Shown here piece after piece: positions 1-5,027 of a DNA stretch of 5,039 nt. The notes under the pieces are model-generated. The model was not told the origin of the DNA. It was given only the letters and a program-made list of their open reading frames with translations, and ran no database searches. Where the stretch lies: NCBI GenBank assembly GCA_900547015.1, contig URFD01000116.1, forward strand, positions 1 through 5,039, written 5' to 3'. Both the position numbers and the translations under genes were made by a program. Position 1 is the stretch's first letter. Every line of letters starts with the position of its first letter. The stretch is from an uncultured Oscillospiraceae bacterium (lineage in GTDB: Bacteria > Bacillota > Clostridia > Oscillospirales > Ruminococcaceae).

Positions 1-6
1 GGTGAT
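1..6 (+). promoter_or_regulatory. Partial ribosome binding site of the GntR regulator gene
   Basis: GGTGAT at the very left edge matches the 3' half of the full Shine-Dalgarno consensus AAGGAGGTGATC. If the missing upstream bases complete AGGAGG, the core would sit about 7 nt before the TTG at 10, which is ideal spacing. This is the main reason for accepting a TTG start. The 5' half of the site is outside the window. Confidence 0.6.
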
Positions 7-9
7 TCT

Positions 10-381
10 TTGAATCTCATCATTAGTAATTCCAGCGGACGCCCGATTTATGAGCAAATCACAGACCAAATCAAAGCCTGCATCCTTTCGGGGGAACTTT
101 CGGAAGGGCAGGCTCTGCCTTCAATGCGTGCTCTGGCGCGGGATCTTCACATCAGTGTCATCACGACCAAGCGTGCCTATGAGGATTTGGAGCGGGATGG
201 CTTTGTGGTGGTGGTTGCAGGGAAGGGGTGCTTTGTTGCACCGCGCAATCTGGAGCTGATGCGGGAAGAAAAACGAAAACAGGTCGAGCAGATTTTGGAA
301 AAGGCAGTGGAGCAGGCAAAGGCGGCCTCCATCTCGTTGGAGGAGCTTGGCGAGATGCTCAGCCTTTTGTATGAGGATTGA
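10..381 (+). CDS. GntR-family transcriptional regulator, YtrA subfamily
   Basis: DNA-binding repressor, 123 residues, cytoplasmic, probably controlling its own operon. The N-terminal winged helix-turn-helix spans about residues 12-78. It opens with the family hallmark PIYEQI (12-17) and a G-x-L-x-x-G-x-x-LPSMR segment (28-40). The recognition helix region runs through LARDLHIS and TTKRAYEDLERDGF (42-65), and the wing holds GKGCFVAP (71-78). The remaining 45 residues are helical and charged, as in YtrA-type proteins, which have no large effector-binding domain and use a short dimerisation tail. The length is normal for this subfamily. The start is TTG at 10, chosen because the protein then begins NLIISNSSGRPIYEQI as relatives do and because a Shine-Dalgarno remnant precedes it. 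The next gene, an ABC ATPase, starts 18 bp after the stop, which is the classic YtrA-YtrB arrangement. Such regulators usually repress the linked transporter until an envelope stress signal appears; the signal here is unknown. Operator and promoter lie left of the window. Confidence 0.93.
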   Translation: MNLIISNSSGRPIYEQITDQIKACILSGELSEGQALPSMRALARDLHISVITTKRAYEDLERDGFVVVVAGKGCFVAPRNLELMREEKRKQVEQILEKAVEQAKAASISLEELGEMLSLLYED

Positions 382-399
382 TACTGGAAAGGGGACAAG

Positions 400-1257
400 A
401 TGATGGTGTTACAGGTCAAAGAGATACACAAGCAGTATCCGCAGTTTTTACTCGACAAGATTAATTTCGAGCTGCCGGAGGGAGCAATCATGGGACTGAT
501 TGGCGAAAACGGCGCCGGGAAATCGACCACCATGAGAATCATCCTCGGAATGGCGCAGGCGGACAGCGGCAGCGTTTCAATCTTCGGACACGAGGGAGTC
601 ACCGAGCAGGACCGCGCTCAAATCGGGGTGGTGTTCGATGAGCTGCCGTTTAATCAGACACTGTTCGTCTCCCACCTGGGCAAGGTGATGCAGGGCATCT
701 ATCCGAACTGGGACCAGCAGGCTTATGAGGAATATTTGGCCCGATTCCGCCTGCCGGACAAAAAGGAGCTCAAGGACTTTTCCCGGGGAATGAAGATGAA
801 GCTGTCGCTGGCAGTGGCAATGAGCCATCATGCCCGGCTGTTGATTCTGGACGAGCCGACCAGCGGCTTGGACCCGGTGGTACGTGCCGAGATTCTGGAT
901 TTGTTTTTGGAGTTTATCTCGGACGGCAAGCGCTCGATTCTGGTGTCCTCCCACATGACCAGCGATTTGGAGCGCATCGCGGACTACATCACCCTCATCC
1001 ATCAGGGCAGGGTGATACTGAGCAAGAACAAGGACGAGCTGATTTACGGGTACGGGATTGCCCGTGCGGACCGGCAGACGCTGGCTGCGGTGGACAGCTC
1101 TTTGGTCGAGGCGATACAGGACGGCCCCTATGGCAGCCAAGCGCTGATCAATGACAGGGTGCGATTTGAACGAGAGTACCCGGACATCCTGCTGGACCGT
1201 CTGAATCTGGACGAGATGATGGTGATGCTCTGCCGCAACGAGGTTCACCGGCAGTAA
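400..1257 (+). CDS. ABC transporter ATP-binding protein (YtrB-like, ABC-2 export type)
   Basis: Cytoplasmic ATPase subunit of an ABC-2 exporter, 285 residues, normal length for YtrB-like proteins. Visible motifs in order: Walker A GENGAGKS (35-42), signature FSRGM (127-131, a degenerate LSGGQ), Walker B LLILDEP (147-153) with catalytic E152, D-loop SGLD (155-158) and H-loop H185 in SSHM. The usual Q-loop glutamine is not apparent: after IGVV (75-78) comes FDE. Residues from about 215 to 285 form a C-terminal extension outside the nucleotide-binding core, as is common in this group. Two ATGs are adjacent (400 and 403). The Shine-Dalgarno AAAGGGGA (388-395) is 4 nt from the first and 7 nt from the second, so 403 may be the true start. 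It lies between the GntR gene (18-bp gap) and the permease gene (20-bp gap), so it almost certainly pairs with that permease. The transported substrate cannot be read from the sequence. Confidence 0.95.
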   Translation: MMVLQVKEIHKQYPQFLLDKINFELPEGAIMGLIGENGAGKSTTMRIILGMAQADSGSVSIFGHEGVTEQDRAQIGVVFDELPFNQTLFVSHLGKVMQGIYPNWDQQAYEEYLARFRLPDKKELKDFSRGMKMKLSLAVAMSHHARLLILDEPTSGLDPVVRAEILDLFLEFISDGKRSILVSSHMTSDLERIADYITLIHQGRVILSKNKDELIYGYGIARADRQTLAAVDSSLVEAIQDGPYGSQALINDRVRFEREYPDILLDRLNLDEMMVMLCRNEVHRQ

Positions 1258-1277
1258 AAGAGAGGGAAGGGAAGAAT

Positions 1278-1892
1278 ATGAAAGGATTTCTGTTAAACGA
1301 CCTGTTTTCCATCCGGCGGCTGCTCAAGAGCATCGCCATTGTGTATCTGGTTTTTATGGTGGCATGGAGTGCGGTCGGAAAGCCGCAAATGCCAGCGTTG
1401 ATGTTGGGAATCATGAGTATTTCCTACATGGGCAATCTTTTTTCCTACGATGAATTTTACCACTGGGAAAAATATCAGAGGGTGATTCCGCTTTCTGTCC
1501 GACAGGTGGTGCTGGCCCGATACCTCTCCTTTGGGATTGCTGCGCTGGTGACCCTGGTGCTGGGGCTGATGTATCTGCTGGTCATGCGGGTGCCGCTGTA
1601 CGAAATAGGGGTTATCCTGATGGGGACGGCGGCGATGCAGATGTACACCATTTCGGTCACGGTCCCGATTTACTACAAGCTGGGGGTTGCCAAGAGCAGG
1701 CTGATTCAGCTGCTGGTCATGCTCATCCCAGTCGGTATTTTTATGGGGATGATCACCGTTCTCCGGAAGGAATTTTCTGGATTTACGATGGGAGTCGGGC
1801 TGATTCTCGGCGGCGTTTTTCTGGTGCTGCTGATTGGAATTCTGCTGTCCGTCCGCATTTCGATTCGGATTGTTTGCAAGAAAGAGGTCTAG
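1278..1892 (+). CDS. ABC-2 type transporter permease, six membrane segments
   Basis: Integral membrane subunit of the exporter, 204 residues. Hydrophobic segments at about 17-34, 39-56, 84-103, 108-131, 141-162 and 170-193 give six predicted helices. The opening MKGFLLNDLFSIRRLLK is typical of the small ABC-2 permease family represented by PF13346 (ABC2_membrane_5). So is the loop YDEFYHWEKYQRVIPLSVRQ (57-76), which has the conserved W-x-K/R-Y, 'lP-S-R' and following 'ARYL' signature between helices 2 and 3. The family assignment is by recognition, not by a search. The protein ends with a basic cytoplasmic tail (RIVCKKEV), consistent with positive-inside topology. The start ATG follows a purine-rich site (GGGAAGGGAAG, 1264-1274). 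It is the last gene of the operon, and only one permease gene is present, so the complex is probably a homodimer of this protein with two ATPases. The stop TAG directly abuts the repeat element that follows. Confidence 0.9.
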   Translation: MKGFLLNDLFSIRRLLKSIAIVYLVFMVAWSAVGKPQMPALMLGIMSISYMGNLFSYDEFYHWEKYQRVIPLSVRQVVLARYLSFGIAALVTLVLGLMYLLVMRVPLYEIGVILMGTAAMQMYTISVTVPIYYKLGVAKSRLIQLLVMLIPVGIFMGMITVLRKEFSGFTMGVGLILGGVFLVLLIGILLSVRISIRIVCKKEV

Positions 1893-1893
1893 G

Positions 1894-1959
1894 CAGGCTG
1901 AGCTTGCACCCTGTTCGCGTTGTCGGCTAGGAGAAAATTTGCACCTTGACGCTCTCGCG
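1894..1959 (+). repeat. Direct repeat copy R1 (66 bp)
   Basis: Starts CAGGCTGAGCTTGCACC and ends GCTCTCGCG. Aligned without gaps to 2144-2209 it matches at 54 of 66 positions (82%), counted by hand. The ends are the best conserved; the middle (about 1929-1950) is the most diverged. A second small hairpin, GACGCTC (1948-1954) with GAGCGTC (1966-1972), overlaps its right end. The copy begins two bases after the permease stop codon. Confidence 0.8.
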
Positions 1960-2010
1960 CAGGTCGAGCGTCCTCCGTCCGCTCTCGTTTGCGAATCATA
2001 AAGTTTTCGT

Positions 2011-2030
2011 CCACCTTTTTCAAAAGGTGG
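2011..2030. repeat. Hairpin 1 of the composite element
   Basis: CCACCTTTT (2011-2019) pairs perfectly with AAAAGGTGG (2022-2030), leaving only two bases between the arms. In practice this is an 8-bp stem with a 4-nt loop. No T-run follows on the plus strand, so it is not a standard intrinsic terminator for the permease operon. Confidence 0.75.
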
Positions 2031-2036
2031 CAGTTT

Positions 2037-2055
2037 CCAAAGACAGCGTCTTTGG
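2037..2055. repeat. Hairpin 2 of the composite element
   Basis: CCAAAGAC (2037-2044) pairs perfectly with GTCTTTGG (2048-2055) across the 3-nt loop AGC. It is separated from the first hairpin by six bases and directly abuts the third. Confidence 0.75.
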
Positions 2056-2075
2056 CCGCCCACCGCAGAGGGCGG
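2056..2075. repeat. Hairpin 3 of the composite element
   Basis: CCGCCC (2056-2061) pairs perfectly with GGGCGG (2070-2075) around the 8-nt loop ACCGCAGA. It follows hairpin 2 with no spacer, so the two could stack coaxially in RNA. Confidence 0.65.
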
Positions 2076-2108
2076 AATACCTTTATCGTCAGGCGCTCTT
2101 TGGAGAGT

Positions 2109-2142
2109 TTGAGAACCTTTCTGCAAGAGGAAAGGTTCTCAA
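2109..2142. repeat. Hairpin 4, a 13-bp perfect stem
   Basis: TTGAGAACCTTTC (2109-2121) pairs perfectly with GAAAGGTTCTCAA (2130-2142) across the 8-nt loop TGCAAGAG. It is the longest stem in the element and is followed at once by the palindrome that opens repeat copy R2. There is no T-run on either side, so termination would have to be factor-assisted if it occurs here. Confidence 0.75.
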
Positions 2143-2143
2143 G

Positions 2144-2209
2144 CAGGCTGAGCCTGCACCCGATTCGCGTTGTCGGTTAAGAGTAAGCTCACACCTTAAG
2201 GCTCTCGCG
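2144..2209 (+). repeat. Direct repeat copy R2 (66 bp)
   Basis: Second copy of the 66-bp unit, offset by exactly 250 bp from R1 and 82% identical to it by hand count. With the preceding G (2143) it opens with the perfect palindrome GCAGGCTGAGCCTGC (2143-2157). In R1 that palindrome has decayed by one base (AGCTTGC). Confidence 0.8.
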
Positions 2210-2241
2210 GCTGGGCAGGACGAAAACTTTATTGCCCTCGT

Positions 2242-2256
2242 GCAGGCTCAGCCTGC
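2242..2256. repeat. Outer palindrome of the repeat element, containing a stop codon
   Basis: GCAGGCTCAGCCTGC is a perfect 7+1+7 palindrome and an inverted copy of the sequence that opens R1 and R2. The TCA in its centre (2248-2250) is, on the minus strand, the TGA stop of the small membrane protein gene. No T-run follows on the minus strand. Confidence 0.75.
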
Positions 2257-2586
2257 CGCGAAAATGTACTCCGCTGCCATCTTGATGACCCGCCAGCGGG
2301 CGGGAATGAGGATTCCATATTGGCGGTAAAGCGCGGAAATCTGCTGGGAAAGCTGCTCCAGCTCCTGTTCGGAAATTCTGGTATGCCATCCCAAAAACGA
2401 GAAGGAGCAGCCGTCTGTCTTTGAATCCTCCAAGGGCTGGGAGGAGGAGAGGGTCACCGAAATGACCGGCTCCTGAACATGGCCGCAGGAGAGATAGAGA
2501 AAGCCGGTCAGAAATCCCAGCATGATCAGGCTGACCCAAAAGCTCTGCCAAAACAGTCTCCACTGGGCTCGGTTCCAAAAGTGCAT
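2248..2586 (-). CDS. Small single-pass membrane protein of unknown function
   Basis: A 112-residue protein I do not recognise. The N-terminus is short and basic (R6, R10), followed by one hydrophobic segment at about residues 11-33 rich in aromatic residues. A polar, probably extracytoplasmic region of about 78 residues follows. Residues 72-90 (SEQELEQLSQQISALYRQY) look like an amphipathic helix. Cys34 directly after the hydrophobic stretch recalls a lipoprotein, but YLSC does not fit a good lipobox. The start is well supported: AAGGGAGG (2595-2602) lies 8 nt before ATG. No promoter is visible between the upstream terminator and this gene, so it is probably expressed by read-through from the M23 gene or from a promoter inside that gene's 3' end. 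The stop codon lies within a palindrome of the repeat element, so the native C-terminus may have been replaced. The overlapping minus frame (2189-2641) lacks a comparable start and membrane segment and is disfavoured. Confidence 0.65.
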   Translation of the reverse strand: MHFWNRAQWRLFWQSFWVSLIMLGFLTGFLYLSCGHVQEPVISVTLSSSQPLEDSKTDGCSFSFLGWHTRISEQELEQLSQQISALYRQYGILIPARWRVIKMAAEYIFAAG

Positions 2587-2594
2587 CCGTCCCG

Positions 2595-2602
2595 CCTCCC
2601 TT
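2595..2602 (-). promoter_or_regulatory. Ribosome binding site of the small membrane protein gene
   Basis: On the minus strand this reads AAGGGAGG, 8 nt before the ATG at 2586. It is the deciding evidence for choosing this frame over the overlapping minus-strand frame. Confidence 0.65.
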
Positions 2603-2625
2603 CTTCTGACAGAGAGGATGGGCAG

Positions 2626-2658
2626 AAAAAAGCTCCCCCATTCAAAAAATGGGGGAGC
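2626..2658 (-). terminator. Intrinsic terminator of the M23 peptidase gene
   Basis: GCTCCCCCATT (2632-2642) pairs perfectly with AATGGGGGAGC (2648-2658) around a 5-nt loop. In the minus direction the 11-bp stem is followed directly by six T (2631-2626) and begins 12 nt after the peptidase stop codon, a textbook rho-independent terminator. On the plus strand the stem is followed by AAA and then six T (2662-2667), so it could also work weakly against transcription coming from the left. Confidence 0.92.
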
Positions 2659-2670
2659 AAATTTTTTGCG

Positions 2671-4956
2671 TTAGTGGCTGTAGCCGATGTAGTTGCGCGC
2701 ATCCAGGAAGCTGCCGTTGCTGATGATTTCAAAGTGGCAGTGGTTTCCGGTTGCCCAACCGGTTCTTCCGACGTAGCCGATGACCTGTCCTTGGCCGACC
2801 TGCTGGCCGGAGTAGACGGCAAGGCTGCTGCAATGTGCATAGCGGGTCTTGGTGCCGTCGCCGTGGTCAATCAGGATATTATAGCCATATCCGTTGGACC
2901 AGCCTGCATAGGAAACGGTTCCCGACTTGGACGCCCAGATGGTAGTACCGGACGGAGCGGCGATGTCGGTGCCGGTGTGTCCGCTATAGCCCCAGATTGG
3001 GCAGGAGATATAGCCGCCGTTGACCGGCCAGATATAGCCGCCGATGTTGCTCTGCGTGGAAGCGGAGCCAGAGCCGGAGAAATTATACGCGGAGTTGGTC
3101 AGAGAGCCTACCACGATTTCGGCATTGACCGGTTCCTTCAGAACGGTTCGGGAGACAACGGTTCGTTCGGTCTCGTATCCGTCGATGTAGGTGACCTCGC
3201 TGGTGACGGATTCCAGACCCTTTTGACCCTCCTGAACAACCTTATGGTAGCTCTTCTGCTTGTTCTGGTCTACCTCGGTCTTGGTCTCAAAATTGATGTC
3301 GACCTCCTCGGTCACCGTGCGGACGACCTTGGTTTGCAGGAACGGCTGCTCCTTTGAAATGATGAAGGTCTGACCGACCAGCATGGTCTTGCTGACCTCG
3401 GGGTTGAGGTTGACCAGCGTTTGGATGGAAATATCGAACTGGTCGGCAATCGACCACGGAGAATCGCCCGACTGGATGGTATAGGTCTGCTCGCCGGCAA
3501 CGACCTGGTCGAGCTTCTGATTGATGCTGTCCAGCGTCTCGATGGAGGACACCGGGTAGAGACCCTTTTCCAGACGGATGGACTGCACGAAGCTGACCGT
3601 TTCGTTTGGATTGGAGGGCTTGCTCTCGGCCTTGGTCTGGTCGTCCTTGGAATCGTCCTCGGTTTCGATTGCGGCGCCATCGACGAGGATGACCACATCG
3701 CCGACCTTCATGCTCTTGCTGATCTCGGGGTTGAGGTCCATCAAATCCTGCATGGAGATGCCGAACTCGTTGGCAATCGACCACGGAGAGTCGCCCAGCT
3801 GGACGGTATAGGTTTTTTGAGAAGGGGTGTCCGAATCCTCGGAGGCTTCCGGCTCGGCAGTTTCCTCCGGCTCCGATTCGGTGGTTTCCTCCGGCTCGGA
3901 GGAGATGGAGACGGATTCCTTGGAGAGAATCAGCACCTCACCGACCCGCATGGTCTTGCTGACCTCGGGGTTGAGGTCGATGATATCCTGTGTGGAGATG
4001 CCAAATTCATTGGCAATCGACCACGGAGAATCGCCCTCCTGAATGGTGTAGGTTTTTTGCAGGGTGGTGGAGGCCGGTTTTTCCGGCTGGTCCGGCTCGG
4101 AGTCGGGGTTTTCGGCAGGAGCTTCCTCCTCTTCCTCCTCGGAGGATTCCTCAAAGGCAATCGAGCCCGGCTGATAGGTTCCGTCCTTTCGGGATTTTAA
4201 GCTCATCAGCAGTTCGTCGCCGTCCGATACTGCGCCGATAAACTGGTCATCGACATACAGACCGGCAGCTTCCTCGATTTCGTTTCCAGAGGCGCGGATG
4301 ATGTTGTTGACCAGCACGCTCTGCTCGGAAATCTGGTCGGCCTCGACCACCTCCAGCGAGTAGATTGGCACGCTATCCTCCGGCGGCAGATAGGCTTCGT
4401 TGACGATACGCTCCTTTACCTTGGTTTCTGCCTGAGCGAAATCGTCTTCTGATAAGATATATCCAATATGTTCTCCATTATACTGCACCCGCAGACCGAA
4501 GGTCAGGGTGCTGAAATGGTGGATGGTTGCGGTGAGGATGATGATGCCTGCCAGCGGCAGAAGGTAGTTGACCGCTCTGCCCATGATTTTGACCGAAGGC
4601 GCCAGCGCAGCGAACAGCTCCTTCAGATGCAGACCGCCGGTTTGGCGATGTTTCTTCCAGTCCAGCAGCGCACAGCGGGTTTGGGCAAAGGCATCCTGCC
4701 ACTTCCGTTTCCACTTGACCTCGGTAGAGGCCGCAATGGTGCGCTGTTCCTTAAGATCAAAGTACCACCGACGCACAGCCCATTTGGTGTGCAGGGCGGC
4801 ACGCTTTATTCTTCGCCGGGAACGGCGGAAAAATCGAATGATTCTTGCTCCGACCAGATAGCAGACTGCATAGATCAGCTGTACGAGGTCGGCAAACTTT
4901 TTGGAAAGACCAGAAGCAGATGGTTGATTCATATCGGTATGTTCCGGGGTGGACAC
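2671..4956 (-). CDS. Membrane-anchored LysM/G5/M23-family cell-wall endopeptidase
   Basis: Probable zinc metallopeptidase cutting peptidoglycan cross-links, 761 residues. Order: a very basic cytoplasmic part (1-128, with a hydrophobic patch at 24-40), a membrane segment at about 130-149, then extracellular. LysM modules lie at about 302-344, 382-424 and 491-533, each with GDSPWSIA and NPE(V/I)SK(T/S)M. A G5-like domain covers about 541-617 and the M23 (LytM) domain about 655-753. Zinc ligands are intact: H660 and D664 in HTGTD, H741 in HCH; H708 in RYAHCS is the expected catalytic histidine. LysM modules bind N-acetylglucosamine-containing glycans, and G5 domains are thought to help wall attachment. 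Acidic linkers (269-294, 350-378) flank the first two LysM modules. The start is GTG at 4956, chosen because AAAGGAG (4967-4973) lies 10 nt upstream; M9 has no good site. A TATAAT at 5022-5027 gives a plausible promoter. Activity could be lost only if the enzyme is regulatory, which the intact ligands argue against. Confidence 0.95.
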   Translation of the reverse strand: MSTPEHTDMNQPSASGLSKKFADLVQLIYAVCYLVGARIIRFFRRSRRRIKRAALHTKWAVRRWYFDLKEQRTIAASTEVKWKRKWQDAFAQTRCALLDWKKHRQTGGLHLKELFAALAPSVKIMGRAVNYLLPLAGIIILTATIHHFSTLTFGLRVQYNGEHIGYILSEDDFAQAETKVKERIVNEAYLPPEDSVPIYSLEVVEADQISEQSVLVNNIIRASGNEIEEAAGLYVDDQFIGAVSDGDELLMSLKSRKDGTYQPGSIAFEESSEEEEEEAPAENPDSEPDQPEKPASTTLQKTYTIQEGDSPWSIANEFGISTQDIIDLNPEVSKTMRVGEVLILSKESVSISSEPEETTESEPEETAEPEASEDSDTPSQKTYTVQLGDSPWSIANEFGISMQDLMDLNPEISKSMKVGDVVILVDGAAIETEDDSKDDQTKAESKPSNPNETVSFVQSIRLEKGLYPVSSIETLDSINQKLDQVVAGEQTYTIQSGDSPWSIADQFDISIQTLVNLNPEVSKTMLVGQTFIISKEQPFLQTKVVRTVTEEVDINFETKTEVDQNKQKSYHKVVQEGQKGLESVTSEVTYIDGYETERTVVSRTVLKEPVNAEIVVGSLTNSAYNFSGSGSASTQSNIGGYIWPVNGGYISCPIWGYSGHTGTDIAAPSGTTIWASKSGTVSYAGWSNGYGYNILIDHGDGTKTRYAHCSSLAVYSGQQVGQGQVIGYVGRTGWATGNHCHFEIISNGSFLDARNYIGYSH
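3358..4053 (-). repeat. Three LysM-coding repeats within the M23 gene
   Basis: LysM1 is at about 3925-4053, LysM2 at 3685-3813 and LysM3 at 3358-3486. They are close at DNA level as well as protein level. A 30-bp stretch is identical between 3381-3410 and 3948-3977. A 25-bp stretch is identical between 3445-3469 and 4012-4036, with one mismatch in the middle copy (3772-3796). LysM1 and LysM2 are closest in protein sequence and share the preceding QKTYT. This points to duplication within the gene or gene conversion among copies. Confidence 0.85.
3853..3900 (-). repeat. Tandem 24-bp repeat in an acidic linker
   Basis: Two adjacent 24-bp units (3877-3900 and 3853-3876) match at 20 of 24 positions and encode SEPEETTE and SEPEETAE (residues 353-368). 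They lie in the linker between LysM1 and LysM2, a likely site of length change by slippage. Confidence 0.7.
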
Positions 4957-4966
4957 CGAGCACCCG

Positions 4967-4973
4967 CTCCTTT
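4967..4973 (-). promoter_or_regulatory. Ribosome binding site of the M23 peptidase gene
   Basis: Reads AAAGGAG on the minus strand, 10 nt before the GTG at 4956. No other in-frame start lies between this site and the GTG, so it fixes the non-ATG start. Confidence 0.75.
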
Positions 4974-5021
4974 CCCAATTTTTGATAAACTGACAACTTC
5001 CATTTTACAATAGCATTACCT

Positions 5022-5027
5022 ATTATA
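5022..5027 (-). promoter_or_regulatory. Candidate -10 box for the M23 peptidase gene
   Basis: A perfect TATAAT on the minus strand. The matching -35 box would lie about 17 bp further upstream, just beyond the right edge of the window, so only half of the promoter can be judged. Initiation near 5015 would give a leader of about 60 nt. The AT-rich stretch 4980-5028 contrasts with the GC-rich coding DNA, as expected of a promoter region. Confidence 0.55.

Larger units (their letters stand above)
1893..2256. repeat. Composite hairpin-rich intergenic repeat element
   Basis: This 364-bp block fills the space between two convergent gene ends and contains no credible gene. It is bounded by GCAGGCTGAGCTTGC (1893-1907) and GCAGGCTCAGCCTGC (2242-2256). 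Read inward from each end, both begin GCAGGCTGAGC(T/C)TGCAC, a 17-bp terminal inverted repeat with one mismatch. Inside are two direct 66-bp copies, four perfect hairpins, and a 15-bp inverted repeat (1998-2012 against 2218-2232). No target-site duplication is visible in the flanks (GAGGTCTAG on the left, CGCGAAAAT on the right). The layout resembles nested miniature or REP-like repeats of gut Clostridia, but membership in a named family is an inference. A plus-strand frame through it (1946-2329) is arginine- and serine-rich, has no domain, and is probably spurious. Confidence 0.75.

Noticed and set aside
1893..1910. Intrinsic terminator for the transporter operon at the first palindrome
   Set aside because: The stem is short, contains a mismatch, and is followed by ACCCTGTT rather than a T-run.
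1293..2126. Long minus-strand frame of 277 residues opposite the permease
   Set aside because: Composition is dominated by Q, H, N and R, which is the antisense shadow of a hydrophobic membrane protein gene; no start signal or domain.
1893..2256. CRISPR array or tRNA/rRNA gene in the intergenic block
   Set aside because: There are only two diverged 66-bp copies without regular spacers, and no cloverleaf or rRNA-like sequence.
1946..2329. Plus-strand 127-residue frame running through the repeat element
   Set aside because: It lies almost entirely in repeat and hairpin sequence, shows no domain, has no convincing ribosome binding site and overlaps the end of the opposite-strand gene. Such frames are commonly over-annotated in repeats.
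2189..2641. Alternative 150-residue minus-strand frame overlapping the small membrane protein
   Set aside because: It starts inside the terminator region, has no good ribosome binding site, lacks a membrane segment or domain, and runs into the repeat element.
2479..3357. Plus-strand 292-residue frame opposite the M23 catalytic domain
   Set aside because: Antisense shadow rich in G, A, V and D. It crosses the terminator and has no ribosome binding site or recognisable domain.
3421..4200. Plus-strand 259-residue frame with internal repeats opposite the M23 gene
   Set aside because: Its repeats (ELVGNRPRRIA-like) are the antisense reading of the LysM copies. The sense frame has clear domains and intact catalytic residues.
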